Positions 11,640 through 24,400 of a DNA stretch of 64,000 bases are shown here, piece after piece. This DNA is from Tetraselmis striata (lineage: Eukaryota > Chlorophyta > Chlorodendrophyceae > Chlorodendrales > Chlorodendraceae): NCBI GenBank assembly GCA_006384855.1, contig VCJN01000931.1, positions 226,164 to 290,163 on the forward strand. The letters are read 5' to 3'. Below the pieces are notes generated by a model. It did not search any database, was not told the DNA's origin, and worked only from the letters and a program-made list of their open reading frames with translations. Each line of letters starts with the position of its first letter. The stretch's first letter is position 1. The position numbers were made by a program, and so were the translations under genes.

Positions 11640-13470
11640 TGGCGTAGCTCGGCCAAAGTATCGGTGCCCAAAAAAAAGCGACTCGACCGTAAGGACAATT
11701 ACATGGCTATTTCGATAATCGATGCCGCTTTGAAACTCCGTATGGCCGTAGTAACCCAACGCTCGCAGGACGTCTGCCAGGCGAAGGGAATTATCCGCCG
11801 TTGGCAAGCGGGTTTTAAGCGTAATGAGGAGGGCCTCATGCAAGTCGCCAGTTTGTTCGATATTGCGGCTCGTCGCCACTACATGTTAGGTCTACCGCCC
11901 ACGTACGCGGGATTTATTGACTTTAGGCAGGCATACGACACCGTACCTCATGAGCTTTTATTCGTAAAACTAAAAGCCATAGGAGTCACGGGTCAAATGC
12001 TTACCTTGATTAAATATATATATATAGTATGGTACGGGTTAAGACAAGCGTGGCCCCGGGAACATTATCAGTCAGACCCCATATACCCATAGGGCGTGGC
12101 CTCTGACAGAGGTTCCCAAGCAACATCTTTATTTCGGGCCGCTTCCCCCATCCTATTCAATATACGTATTAACGATATATTCGATTGAATAGAACGTCGT
12201 ATTATGGTGTGATAGATGTACCATGGTGCACCGACACATTATTAGCGGCAAGGCAACCACGACGGGTGCCAGGTCAGTTATACGCGGATGACGTTGTTGG
12301 TCTCACATGCTCGTTCGATAACGCGCATGCCATGTTCGCCCACTTCTCGCACTGGGCGGAGGACAATTTTATGAGGTTTGGGGTAATTATTAAGTGTGGG
12401 GTGATGGCATTAGGCCGATATTCCGTGAAGACCGCGTTCCGCGAACAAGCTGCCCGATGGCGGCTTGAGGGGGGGACATGTATTGGTTGTAAATGAATAT
12501 AGATATTTGGGTACGGTATTATTAACTCGGATTTAGGTATGCGGCATATAGCAGACGACCGGGTTAAGAAGGAAAAACGCGCCATTGAGGCGCTCGATTC
12601 GGTATTATGATAGTCGGTGCACGGGACATAATTCCAAGAAATGTGCGTATTTCTGCCTAAAACATGCATACCACCGGTTTTAACTTTACTACGGGTGTGA
12701 AGTATGCCATGGAATGGATCGAACTAGCGACGCAAAAAAATTCATACCGTACTCAACCAATGCTTCCGGTGCCTTGTTGAGGTGGGTAAAAACTCCCTTG
12801 GGGTGGCCATTGCACCGTTGATGCGAGAATTGGATATTGCGAGGCCACGGCCACCGCGGCCACGGCCACCGCGGCAAGGGCTCGGATCGGGCGTTCCTGA
12901 CAGCATCCATCTTGAATACATGGATAAAGCCATTTAGTATATCAGCCAAGTCGGGCGCGCCCCAACGTCGTGGACGTCGTGAACTTCCTGGACGTCGGGG
13001 ACTTTGCGGTGGTTTGATCGACTAGCTAGGACGAAAGTGGGGCTAGTTGAGGGGGCGCATCTTCCACTTGAGTGGAGGTCACTAGCCACGCGCCATGCCG
13101 CGAAACTAGAATAAGCATCGGGTGGGCGCGTTACGAATCGTCCATCGTTCGGCAGCGTTTGCCCGTACTAGAACTTGGGGTATATATGTCCAACCGTCTT
13201 ATGCGTCAAACCCATTGCCAAAGTACGGTGTGGGTGTCCCCGCGGGGGTTGTGGCCAGGATGCATATTATGATACAATTATGCACCCAAGAATTTCCAAC
13301 TGCTTGCCGATTAGCCCGAATTCATGCCATGCTTGAGCGGTTCCTTAAACACTGCCATGCATGTGGCGGAAGTGAATCTGCGACTATTGAACATATGTTG
13401 GTGGAGTGCCCACAGTGGGGGTATAGAACCGTCATAGTTTGGAGTTTTTTCAATTCTGGAGTTTAGGGAT
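11640..13470 (+). mobile_element. Decayed non-LTR (LINE) retrotransposon
   Basis: Reverse-transcriptase blocks are readable in order although frames break between them. They are QAGFKRNEEGLMQV (block 2 region, about 11,800), FIDFRQAYDTVPHELLFVKL (block A, about 11,905-11,970), SPILFNIRINDIF (block B, about 12,145), the catalytic QLYADDVVGL (block C, about 12,275) and a weakened downstream KCGVMALG. Near 13,345-13,420 a CxxC...HxxxxC zinc motif (CHACGGSESATIEHMLVEC) matches the motif typical of LINE C-termini. Stops and frame changes throughout show it is inactive. A 5' ORF and endonuclease domain are not visible, so it is probably a 5'-truncated copy. Confidence 0.8.
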
Positions 13471-13978
13471 TTTATAAGCAGTCGGGTTATTGCGTCAACA
13501 CTTGAGGACTTAACTACCGTTATTTTGGCCCAAGGTCCCTCCCTCCTTTCACAACGCCCTGGATTTTACTGGAAATGGGAAAATTTTCCTGTTCTAGCGT
13601 CAGGCCCTCCCTCACAACGCCTTTCCTGTTGCACATGTATCGCACTCCCGGAATGCTTTGCTCCGCCGGATGGGGCTTGCCCCAACTCCATTACTCGAAT
13701 GGGCCGACGCCCAAAAGGCTATGGCGGACCTTCCGTGGCCAGTGCCGGGTATTTTTAATGGCACTGTTTTGGACGGTGATCCAAGTGTTGGAAATTCCAT
13801 CACTGGCCGTTAATTAGTCTTGCAGAATGCTTCGGCAGTTTGTTTGTTGACGCACTATATACTCATAGCGTCATCTACCCTGTACCCAGGGCTTTCCATA
13901 GCTGGATCGCTGCCTGAACGGCCATCGTAGAGACGCTGCAAGGGTTTCAGCACTGCTGCCAGTCCTGTCCCAAGGGGG

Positions 13979-14075
13979 GTGGGGGGGGGGGGGGGGGGGG
14001 GGAGAGGACATAATATGGGACTAGCGACAAAACGATATAATTAAAGTACAGCGACAAAACGATGATAGCGACAAA
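13979..14075. repeat. Poly-G run and short tandem GCGACAAAACGA repeats
   Basis: A 20-base-plus poly-G run is followed by three near-identical copies of AGCGACAAAACGA within about 50 bases. This is upstream of the LRAT-like gene and could belong to its promoter region, but nothing in it is a recognisable regulatory site. Confidence 0.6.
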
Positions 14076-14307
14076 ACGACGGCACTGGTACCAGTACCTA
14101 TCAGTAGGATAATAAATGATATTAAAAGATACCAGTAGCATAAAGGAGGTATATTTTCTACGAGAGTAGCATCGTCGCTACTTGCCGCGGGGGCGGCCGG
14201 GAAACCCGCCCGGGCGCCGCCGGGCGGATGAAAAAGCGCGTCTTCCAAAGCTTGCTCGGAATACACCATCAGTGGTCCGCAGCAGCAGCAGCAGTCCCCA
14301 GCAGGTC

Positions 14308-15770
14308 ATGGGGGCTGGCGCGAGCTCTGGACAGCAGGCCCCATCCTGTCCGGGGGGCGAAGAGCCAAGCGAGCGGCCGGGTGACGTGCGCAGCGTGCGC
14401 GACCCCGAGCGCGCGAGTCCCGGCGTCCCGCGGCATGTCCGCGTGTTGCGCCGATTCCTGGGGCTCGAGCCCTTCTACCACCACGGCGTGGACCTCGGAG
14501 ACGGCCGGGTAGCGCACTACTGCAAGAGCGCTGATATTGGCGGGGGTATCATTGGGCAGGTAGCTCTCCCAGGCAATTTTGCAACTTGCTTAGACCCGCA
14601 CAGCCCGGCGCAGGGCGGAGGGCGGTTGAGGTACTCGGCTCGGTGGTTGTGCTTCTGCGACAATGCAGCATACCTGCTGCCTACTATCCATCAAGAATTG
14701 CGCGAGGGGGGAATGATGCTGTCTGCACATCTGTTGCGCAGGCCATGAGCAGCGGCAGCCTGTGCGAGGGCGCACAGATTCGGATCACGAGTATGGAGCG
14801 GTTCCAGCGCCACGCGGAGGGGCCTGTGGAGGAGGTGATGCACGACGACGCCGCAGACCCAGCTCAGGTGCTGTGAGCCTCCTGAACATGCAGAAGCTGG
14901 GCCTCAGACATATGAATCGGCAAGGACTGAGTCGAACCCTGTTAGGGCGACGGGATGGGACCCGTTGCCTGGTTTGAATCGGCACCATCGTTGCCCCCAC
15001 CCCCGGGCCCCCCGCCCCCCCTCTGCCCCGCCGCGCCTTCACCCCAACACAGGTACTGGAGCGTGTGATGAACCTGTGTGGTAAACGGGGCTACAATCTC
15101 GTCTTCAGCAACTGCGAACACTTCTCAAACTTCTGCATGTCTGGCGAGTACCATAGCCGCCAGGTTCGGCCCTCACCCTGGGGCCTGACGGCTACACCGC
15201 TTGCATGCTGCGGCGGCACCGGCGCGCAGACAGAATGAGCAGCCCTCAGCCTGAAAGCATGCGCTCCGACCTCACTGGTGCAGGTGGACGAAATCATCGA
15301 GGCGCTGGACGCTGTGCGGCGCCGGGCGGCCTGCGCGGCGACAGAGGCTCTTTTTTCCCGTACGCACCGTCCAGCTGCATGGCAGCCCTATCCCGGTGAA
15401 TGGCACTGAGCTGCGCAGGGTCGGGTGGGGCGCACGCTGGGGTGGCCGTGCGTGGGTGCCGCCTGAAGTCCGCGACTTCTGTGTTCCAGGGCCGGAGGAT
15501 GCCGGCGGAGACGCGCCATTTCTACATGCCCGGCCAGGCTGGCCGCAGATGGTGAGCAGTGCAACAGCCCCGCTCTCCACAGAGTACTCACCTACATCAG
15601 CCATCACCTGCTAGCGTCTCGCAGGCCTCTCCAGAGTGCGCCAGCCAGCGCCTGGGAATTTGAAACGGGGTGAAAACGCAAGTTTCAGCGAGTTTTGCAG
15701 AATTCCGGTTCTCTCTCTGGTTCTTAGCCTCCCTCTCCCTCCCTCCCTCCTTGTCTCGCTCACTCTCCCC

Positions 15771-15831
<61 letters not shown>

Positions 15832-16425
15832 CATCCTCAGTTGTGCAGCTGTTGGCTTGGAGTGGGGCTCAGGAAAGTCTGCTACACCAAACTCGCTGAG
15901 AGCAGCGAAACCTGCACGCAGGTGGTGTCGCAAGCCCTGGATGCCGCATCGCTGAGCATGAAATACGTGCTCGACACAGTGCAGCAGTCCGCCAAAGATG
16001 CAGCACGCCAAGTCGTCGAAGGCAAAAGCGTGCGCACGGGGCGCCAGCCGCACGGCCCCGCAGGGGCAGGCCAGGGGGAGGACGATCCCGGGCAACGCGG
16101 CGCGGGCACCAACGCAGCGGGACACGGCTGCGAACGCTTGCGATGTGGTGGGTCTGCATGCTGCCCATGCTGTGATGTCCTGGATTTGAATGGCGCTGGC
16201 GGGGACTTCACCATGCAGCAGCGCGGCGTGCCGGCTGACACAGCAGGAGTGCAGTCCTGGTGGGATGCCGGCGTTGCCGCATGCTCCGTCGCGTCCTCTG
16301 CAGCTCGATCTGTGTACCATATGGTGGCCACGGAGGGATGTGCTGACACACCCGCAAGAGCTCAGCAGTACGTGGTCACCCCGTGCGATGACCATCACGA
16401 AGACAAGCCACCCACGGGGCTGTGA
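14308..16425 (+). CDS. LRAT-domain (NlpC/P60-superfamily) protein, predicted N-myristoylated
   Basis: Six exons with consistent phases: 14,308-14,559, 14,778-14,867, 15,053-15,163, 15,284-15,395, 15,490-15,551 and 15,841-16,425, giving about 403 residues. The domain resembles lecithin:retinol acyltransferase/HRASLS enzymes, which move acyl groups between lipids through a Cys thioester. The catalytic His lies in FYHHGVDLGDGRVAHYC (about residues 54-70) and the catalytic Cys in the diagnostic NCEHF (about residue 134). The start was chosen because the protein then begins MGAGASSG, a standard N-myristoylation motif (Gly2, Ser6), implying membrane attachment. Most LRAT-family proteins instead use a C-terminal hydrophobic anchor. 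The C-terminal 195 residues contain an amphipathic helix-like stretch (SMKYVLDTVQQSAKDAAR) and then low-complexity Gly/Cys-rich sequence. The exact substrate cannot be told. Confidence 0.82.
15769..15830. repeat. Poly-C, (CT)n and (CA)n tract in LRAT-gene intron 5
   Basis: Fourteen C, then about 18 CT repeats, then six CA repeats end ten bases before the acceptor ATCCTCAG. It forms the polypyrimidine tract of the last intron. Confidence 0.9.
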
Positions 16426-19400
16426 TGCGCGCGGGGAACTGGCTTATCACTGCTATCAATTTCAATTCATCATCATCCACGCGCTGTGTGAAGGTGTCCA
16501 TCTATTTGATGAAACTATCCCTGAGGCGGCTCAGCTAACGATAATGCAGAACTACTGTATGCCGCTCTTAGCGTTTGCCTCGTGCCCGCCTGCAACTCGT
16601 AGTACAAGAATAGTATGCACACCATGAACGCAAGACCATCTGTGTGTTCCTCCGGTGTTCATTGTTGAGCTGCAATACTTTGATGGTACACTATTCCACA
16701 TAAGTCTTTGCACAAAGAAATCTGCAGCTGTGGCACGATGTAAAAGCCAATCAAGCTCGTGGCGCTGGGCATGGCAAGCCTGGAAGTGCGCTGGCAACGT
16801 GCCACGTCGTCCAATATACGCAGGCAGCAGACTATATACGCGGGAGACATAGTCACCACATCATTGGGGTGGCAGGCTTACACACAGTCGCCATCAAGCC
16901 TGCATGGGCAGATGATACATACCAGACGACATAGCTCGTGCGTCAAGGCGAGGATACATGCGTGGTTTCTAGCTGCAAAAACCCATGTGGACTCCTCTCT
17001 TGAGCCCTGCCCATGGGAAGATATGGAAGCAGTGCACTCTATGTTCGTGCTACTAAGCGGCTGCAGCAGAGGCGCGCAGGTTCCGACGACTTTTCGGAGC
17101 ATCCAGAGGTCGAAGAAGTCATGTATGTATGTATGTATGTATGTATGTGTGCGTGTGCGTGTATACTGCTGCGATAATCAGTAGTTGTTGCTGGTTAATG
17201 GTAACTTCACAGTGACTATATATGGGCGTTCATGGTGCCAGGATATACTGTCTCACAGGTAAAGCGCTCATGTACTACCAGGTCCGGCAAATATCCGTAG
17301 TATACCTCTCCACATATTAATGGGTTTTACAAATTCAACATTATATATACTACTAGGGAGGCCATATGTCTGTCTAAAAATGACGCTAGGTATAAGGCAT
17401 GCCATGTATAGTAAGAGGTGGGGGGTCGTCTCCACGTACGTCTACTCCCCGCATGCCGGCCCATATATTTTTACGCGGGTCGCGTTTTTGTCGTTAATCC
17501 GTATCGATGACACTACAGGCGGTATTTTATATGCTTAGCGCCGACATGTAGTTTCTGCTTCGCCGCGTGCGTGTTCGTCCTCTTCTTCCGTACTCAAGCT
17601 CCGGCTGATTACTGTACTTGGCGATGATGCAGATCAGTAGTGCCTCCGAAAAATCGTAGTTCAGTGATCTATATCATCCGTCCCACGGCAATTAATATAC
17701 CGCCTTGTTCATTACGGATTATCTTAAACGCGATCATTTATGTTGGATGCAGCGCTATAATAATTCTACGCGAAATACGACTACCCGGACCCGTTCGTTT
17801 TACACAATCATTTGTGAAAAACCATTATTCAGCGAAGCTCGATTTTTCGGCGGCGAGCTTTATTGCCGTATGGGTACCCGCATAGTGCAGCGGATCGGGC
17901 CTATAGGTGCATGACTAAAGCGCTTATCTACTGGCATGCACTACTAAGTACTATAATCCACCCACCCACCCGCCCACGGTCCTTGATTACACAGCCGTCC
18001 GATTACGATCTCACGGCTGGGAGGTACTGGTACCGGTACTCGCTACTCGCTGCTGGTAATGGAAACAAAAACTCTGGTAGCGATTACTTCAAAGCGCTGG
18101 CAATGCGAACGCTCGCTGCTGGTAATCCTTACTGGTACTCGCTACTCGCTCCTGGTATTAATGGAAAACAACTATGGTACTTCAAAGCGATGGCAATGCA
18201 AACGATCGCTGCTGGTACTTCAAAGCGCTGGCAATAATGCAATTCATGGAACTATAGGCCAGTGATATAGAACCCGTTCTTTTAAAATTTTCTGGAAAAT
18301 CGACGCATCGCTGATTCAATTGTCAAGTTACTTCATATTGTATACAGCAATCGATTTGAAATCGCACTTGTTGCTCAAAGCAGAAATCGGAAATATACCC
18401 GCCAGTGTCATATACTATATCATATACGTAGCAACATTGGGGCCAAGCGCGCATGCGTATATGTTACTAAGAGCTGGGCCTCTTGAGATAGCAGCCAATC
18501 GCATCATACAGCAACCGCCGCCACTTGGGAGTGGGTCATAAACCCCGCCCTTCCAATTGTGCGACAGTATGGTAGGTAGTTCATGTGGCGGTGAAACTAT
18601 TAATATAAAGGCACATCTTGCTGCACCATATGTCCATGTCCAAGTATGGGCCGGGGCTGTATTGTTTCTCAACTACGCTGTATTACCATGTTCGTACCAG
18701 GTGGCCCTTTGCGCTGTGGCGAGAACTACACAGCACACCATGCATGTGCAAAGTTGCTACGGGAATCGACCATTATATATAATTTACGGCATGGTACACG
18801 CCCGTATCTGACTTTTCTATCGATTTCGTTGGTTAAGGAGCAAAACGTCTGGCAGGCAAAATCTTGCTATTTCAAAATTGAAATTTGTTACAACTTTATC
18901 ATTTCTGCCAGTCATCCAGCCACACGACATGCCAGCTGTCTTACAGCCCGGTTGCATGTACCTGCATAGGGTCGGCCGTAACCGTAGCGTGCGGCCCTCT
19001 GAAAAATCCTGCTATAGTGACTGCATGCGTAATATGCATAATAAGGTTTTAGGGCTCTTGCAGCGGCGCGCCCCTTGCCGTAGGGGCGGCGGACATCTAC
19101 TATGGTGATATGCATCATGGCTACGTACCCACCATTGTACCGTTGCATGTTTTTGTGCGCTGAGCCGCGAGTGGGCCGCGGATATCGTACACTCTATAAT
19201 GCTTATATGTGTTGGTAGTCGTGGAAATAGTATTGTGCTGCTGCGAAAAAAAACTGAAAGGGGGTGTTGGTACCGCATGGCCGCACCGGATGGGGTTATA
19301 AGTGGTGGCGACGGACGGAGCCACCATTCTGGCCGCATTGCCCCTCGGGGCACAGGCGTCGACATGTTCCACAAAACATGCTTAATAAAGTCATGTTACA

Positions 19401-21466
19401 AGTCACATGAAGGAAGACGTTATTAAGTCTTTAACTCTCGTACTGGTTTCGGAGCTTTTGGCGAGGGGGCAAGCAGCTTGACAATGCTCGACCAACGGTA
19501 CGAGATATATTAGCATACCCATCGAGTCAAAAGCACCTTCCATACTGTCACCTGGCGGCGGCACATAGGAAACAACGACAACGTTGCATTTATGAAAAGT
19601 AACGTCACAGCAAGTCTCAAACCCATTGTTCTATTTGCTGCAGTCCATACAAACATGCACCTAGCACTGTGACCGACGGGAGCGCGGCCGCACACAATCG
19701 GACGTATAGATAGCATACGTTGGCTGCACCGCCGCCACTCACGTCCTTTCCCTATGCGTCACCACTTAATTTTAGATTTTTTATACTCGAACCCATTGCG
19801 TAGAAAAGTACATTCTTGCACGTGCGATAGCAACGGCTGAAATTAAGCAACGGCTGCCGCGCGCCCTCGACGGTGATGAGGGCTTGCATAATGTTTACAA
19901 GACGAAGCTCCACATGTCCTGAAATAATCATCTGCCTGGGCATTAAGAGACTTGTACAATTTCTATGTTCAAAGACTAATGTGGAACGGTGTATGTAACC
20001 GAATTTGTTTATTGACGATATATTATGATCACGACAATAATTTCAAGTATACCGCCCCATGATTTACACATGACGTATATAGAAAAAACAAAATATATGT
20101 AATTAGAAGCATAAAAGCTACCCCCCCCCCGTTCTAGTCAACACGCTGTGGATGACAACATAGTGGGGCACTACGACGGTGAGCTGGATGACAAGATATT
20201 CAAGAAAGCGTACCGCTCTGTCCGGTCATACTGCGGTCGTGGAGGGGCTGACGGGGCTGAGGGAGGCGAATGTGCCTTTCTATGAATTGAACGCCCTTCA
20301 GGGAGCATGTGCAAAGGAGACATTGTATTGGCGGCCACGCTTTATCGATGCGGATGAGAACGGACAGACTGAGAGAAGAGAGAGGAGATATCGCCTTTCA
20401 AAGTAGTATGTTTCCTCAGCGGCTGATGATATGCGCCCCTTGTCGTATGTGAATGTAATGCATGTACCAAGCAGGAAGGAGGAGGGATTGGAAACTACAG
20501 GAGGATGGCCGGTAGCTTGAACTGTACCAACACTCTGTGTTCCCCATCAAGGGTAGGGAAAGTAGGCCCTCGGATCAAGTCATCCTGGGCGGAGGAGATC
20601 AGCGGACTAGCATGTTGTTACTATTTTCGATTTTGATTTCGATTGCTTGTACCCCATTGCGGTACAAACAAACCGAACCAATGCATGTATCCCGGGCAGG
20701 GCTGCTGTTGTAGCTGGCATCCCTGACCATGGCAACTGAAAGACGATGTGGGCACTAACGGCTGGGCTCCCGCTAGCTAGCTGGGAGCCCTGAGAGTCTC
20801 CAGCATACATCCCTCCAGCGACGGCATTTATCACATGCCATGCTCTATCATTCCTAGGGCATGACTTAGTGGCTTTGATGCATCATGGGCGCACGCAGAG
20901 CGAGAGGATCCAGGGCCAGGGCCAGGGCCGGACAGCCGCAAACGACGAACACCAAGCGGCGGCCGGAAATTTTTACGTCTGCAACATGACTTGAGCATTC
21001 GCGCATGCTTGTGTGACGAGATAAATGCAGCGGCTGCCCTCCGTTTGCTAACAAACACAGTTCATTTCCAGGCAACCCCGGGCACGGTCCCAGGTCTGCT
21101 GGCAGTTAAGATTCCTCACTATCCTAACTTCCACTATCAAACATTATAATCCATTGCTTCATCTCCGCAGAAAACCGGCGCGGGTCTGGCCCACCGGCCA
21201 CCAGCACACATGCCTGGATGACTGGGCGGCTGCATTTGGAAAAAACACTTGGCATGCAGGGACATGCAGGGCTGAGACCGGGTTTCATAGCGATGGCAAT
21301 GTTGCTTCGATTGGAATCCATTGCCACTAAAGTCGATCACATGCGTGCTCCAGGGCGAGCTGCTGCTTTCGTTGCTGCGTTAAAAAGGAAACGAGTTTAA
21401 GCAAATTCAAATTTCAAATTTGCCACGGAATATCCGTGCGTGCCGCTCACTACTGTCAGCACAGTT
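16426..21466. other. Gene-poor intergenic region
   Basis: No exon chain or domain is recognisable on either strand. It contains a short (ATGT)n microsatellite at about 17,121-17,150, imperfect tandem repeats at 18,030-18,236 and AT-rich stretches. An open frame at 20,179-20,406 is unremarkable and unsupported. The 3' ends of the converging genes at 16,425 (plus) and 21,467 (minus) border it. Confidence 0.5.
18030..18236. repeat. Imperfect tandem repeat
   Basis: Phrases such as CGCTGCTGGTAAT, ACTGGTACTCGCTACTCGCT and TACTTCAAAGCGCTGGCAA recur two to four times with small changes over about 200 bases. The unit length is irregular. No coding role is evident. Confidence 0.65.
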
Positions 21467-24400
21467 TCAGTGTTGGCGTTGACTAATTTTTCGGATCAGC
21501 GGGTGCTGCGGCTGCGGCTGGTCGCGCCGGGCACTGCCCAAGGCAGCGTCAGCATTGCGCAGTCGGTCGCCTGGTGCGTGGCTGTCGTTGCGCTGATTGG
21601 CGCTGACCTCCGAGGGTAGGATCAGCAGCACCTCCATCTGCCCGTAGTGGTAGAACAGCTCGTCTGCGTCCGCCGGCGTGGCCTTCCCCATGCTCGCGCC
21701 TTCCACAATCTCCGCGCCAATCGTTGCGACTGATGCGTGCCAGCACCTCCTCCTCATCGTGGAACACGTCTGGGTACCTCGCCTGCATGGCGATGAGCAA
21801 TGCCAGCTTCGAGGGCCAGTGCGGATGTCGCATCCATCGGAAGGAGTCGATGGGCACAGCGACGATGTCTGTAGGGAACGACCTCGCCACCTTGTTCTCC
21901 AGAATCCGCTCAGTCACCGCTGTGTAGCCCTGGAAACAGAGTGCGCCATCCCCGCAGGGAGCAGAGAGGGGTCAGATGTCAGGATGCTGCAAATGACAGC
22001 TCACAGGGAAACGCTGCACAGAAACATGGCACAGCCAGATACAAGGGGTACACTGCAGTCACGCTAGTAGCAGCAACGTTTGTGGATATGTGTAAGGTAA
22101 GATAGCAATGTTTGTGGAGATGTGTAAGACAACAGCAACTTTTGTGAATATGTGTAAGTGAATACAGCAACGTTGGTGGCGACGTGTAAGATAATACAGC
22201 TATGTTTGTGGAGATGTGTAAAATATTTCAACAACGTTCATGGAGACTGCAAGAGAATACAGCAATAACAATTGTAGAGTATATGTGTAAAATAGTACAG
22301 CAACATTTGTGGAGATGTGTAAGATAATACAACATTAATTTGTGGAGTAGATGTGGAAGACAATACAGCAATGTTCGTGGAGTACATGCGTAACATAATA
22401 CAGCAAAGTTTGTGGAGACGTGTAAAATAACACATCAACGTTTCTGGATATGTAGAGTAACGTAATACAGAAACGTTTGTGGAGTAGATGTGTCGGATAA
22501 TATATCAACGTTTGTGGAGGTGTGTAAGATAATACAGCAACGTTAGTGGAGATGTGTATGATAATACTGCAACGCTGTGGAGACGTGTAAGACAATACAG
22601 CAGCGTGTGCGGAGACGTGTACGGTAACACAGCAACTTTTGTGGATAGGTGCAAGAGAACACAGCAACGTTCGTGGACAGTGTTAGATAATACAACATAC
22701 GTTTGTGGACTAGATGTGTAAAATAATACAGCAACGTTTGTGGAGTACACTTGTGAAATAATACACAGCAACAGTTGTGGAGACGTGTAAAATAATACAT
22801 CAACGATTGTGGAGTAGATGTATAAGATAATACATCAATGTTTGTGGAGTACACGTGTGAAATAATACAGCAACAGTTGTGGAGACGTGTAAAATAACAC
22901 ATCAACGATTGTGGAGTAGGTGTGTAAGATAATACAACAACATTTGTGGAAATGTGTAACATATTACAGCAACGTTTGTGAAGTAGATGTGCAAGATAAT
23001 ACATCAACGTTTGTGGAAGGTGTGTGAAACAATACAGCAACGTGTGTGGAGACGTGTAAGACAACACAGCAACGTTTGTGGAAAAGTGTAGGAGAATACA
23101 GCAACGTTTGTGGACAGTGTTAGATAATACAACATACGTTTGCGGACTAGATGTTTGAGATAATACAGCAATGTAGGTGGAGTGCACATGTGAAGGAATG
23201 ATACAGCAACAGTTGTGAAGACATGTATCATAGTACATAAACGATTGTGGAGTTGGATGTGTAAGATAATACAACGTTGTGGAAATGTGTAACACAATAC
23301 AGCAACGTCTGATAAGTAGATGTGTAAGATAGTACGGCAATGTTTGTGGAGGTGTGTGAGATAATACAGCAATGTGTGTGGAGATGTGTAAGATAATGCA
23401 GCAACATTTGTGGATGTGTGTAAGTGAATACAGCAACGTTTGTGAAGACGCGTAAGATAACACAGCACCGTTTGTGGAGAAGTATAATACAGTAACGTTA
23501 TTTTCGGACAGTGTTAGATAATACAACATACGTTTGTGGAGTAGATGTGTTCGATAATATAGCAACGTGTGCGGAGATGTGTCAGACAACACATCAACGC
23601 TTGTTTATACCTCTAACCCAGCAACGTTTGTGAAGACGTTTAGGATAATACAGATACACTAAAGCCGCAATGCATCACGGGCCTGTGTTTCAGACTCACA
23701 TTGACCACGATCGCCAGCAGGAAGTTGAGCAGACTGAGCGTGCATACGAAGACGTACGCAACAATGAACACACACATCAGGGAATCCTCCGTGTAGTTTG
23801 GCGACGAGTCTCCGATGAGGAGTGCAAACTGCGTGATGAGGGTCCGCTCGTAGGTGGCAAACTCATCGTATGTGTAGCCAAACCTGCCGGCGTGGACGCC
23901 GCGGCAGCCCATCACACATAGCAGAGTCAGAACACAACGCAGTCATGCATTAAAACAGCCACGATCCTAAAATGCCCAAAAGGGAACGAGGGAAACGGGG
24001 GTTTGTGAGCACAGTGGTTGAGGTGCTCAGCGCGGGGTTTCAGTGTGCATGGAGAAATGACGGCCTTGAACTGTCGCGAGCGTGCGGGGGAACCGACCTC
24101 ACGTGCGAGATGAAAGCCAGAAAGCAGAATATCAGGCCGAAGGAGAAGAAAAAGTTGACCCTGTGACAGCAACAGAGCTCGGCAATGATTCACCGGCGCG
24201 CCCTGTCCATACAAGACAGTAAGGCGCACGGGCGTGGGCTTGGAAATTGCAACTTGAGTGCTGGGCAGGCCAACTTACAGCTCGCGGCCCACCGAGATGA
24301 AGGTCTCGGTGATGGTGGAGATGGAGGGGTGGATGCGCATGTAGATAATCATCCGAACGCAGCACAGACACAGCATCCAGAACGCCGCCTGCAGGAAGTT

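Noticed and set aside
14910..14990. tRNA-like sequence with GGGTTCGACTC on the minus strand in the LRAT-gene intron
   Set aside because: The acceptor ends do not pair and no anticodon arm folds; the B-box alone is not enough.
22543..23592. A 349-codon open frame on the minus strand
   Set aside because: It is made entirely of the intronic minisatellite; the period leaves no stops. There is no start context, no conserved domain, and flanking exons splice across it in phase.
22066..23655. CRISPR-like regular repeats
   Set aside because: The units are directly adjacent variants without unique spacers, vary in length, and lie in a eukaryotic intron.
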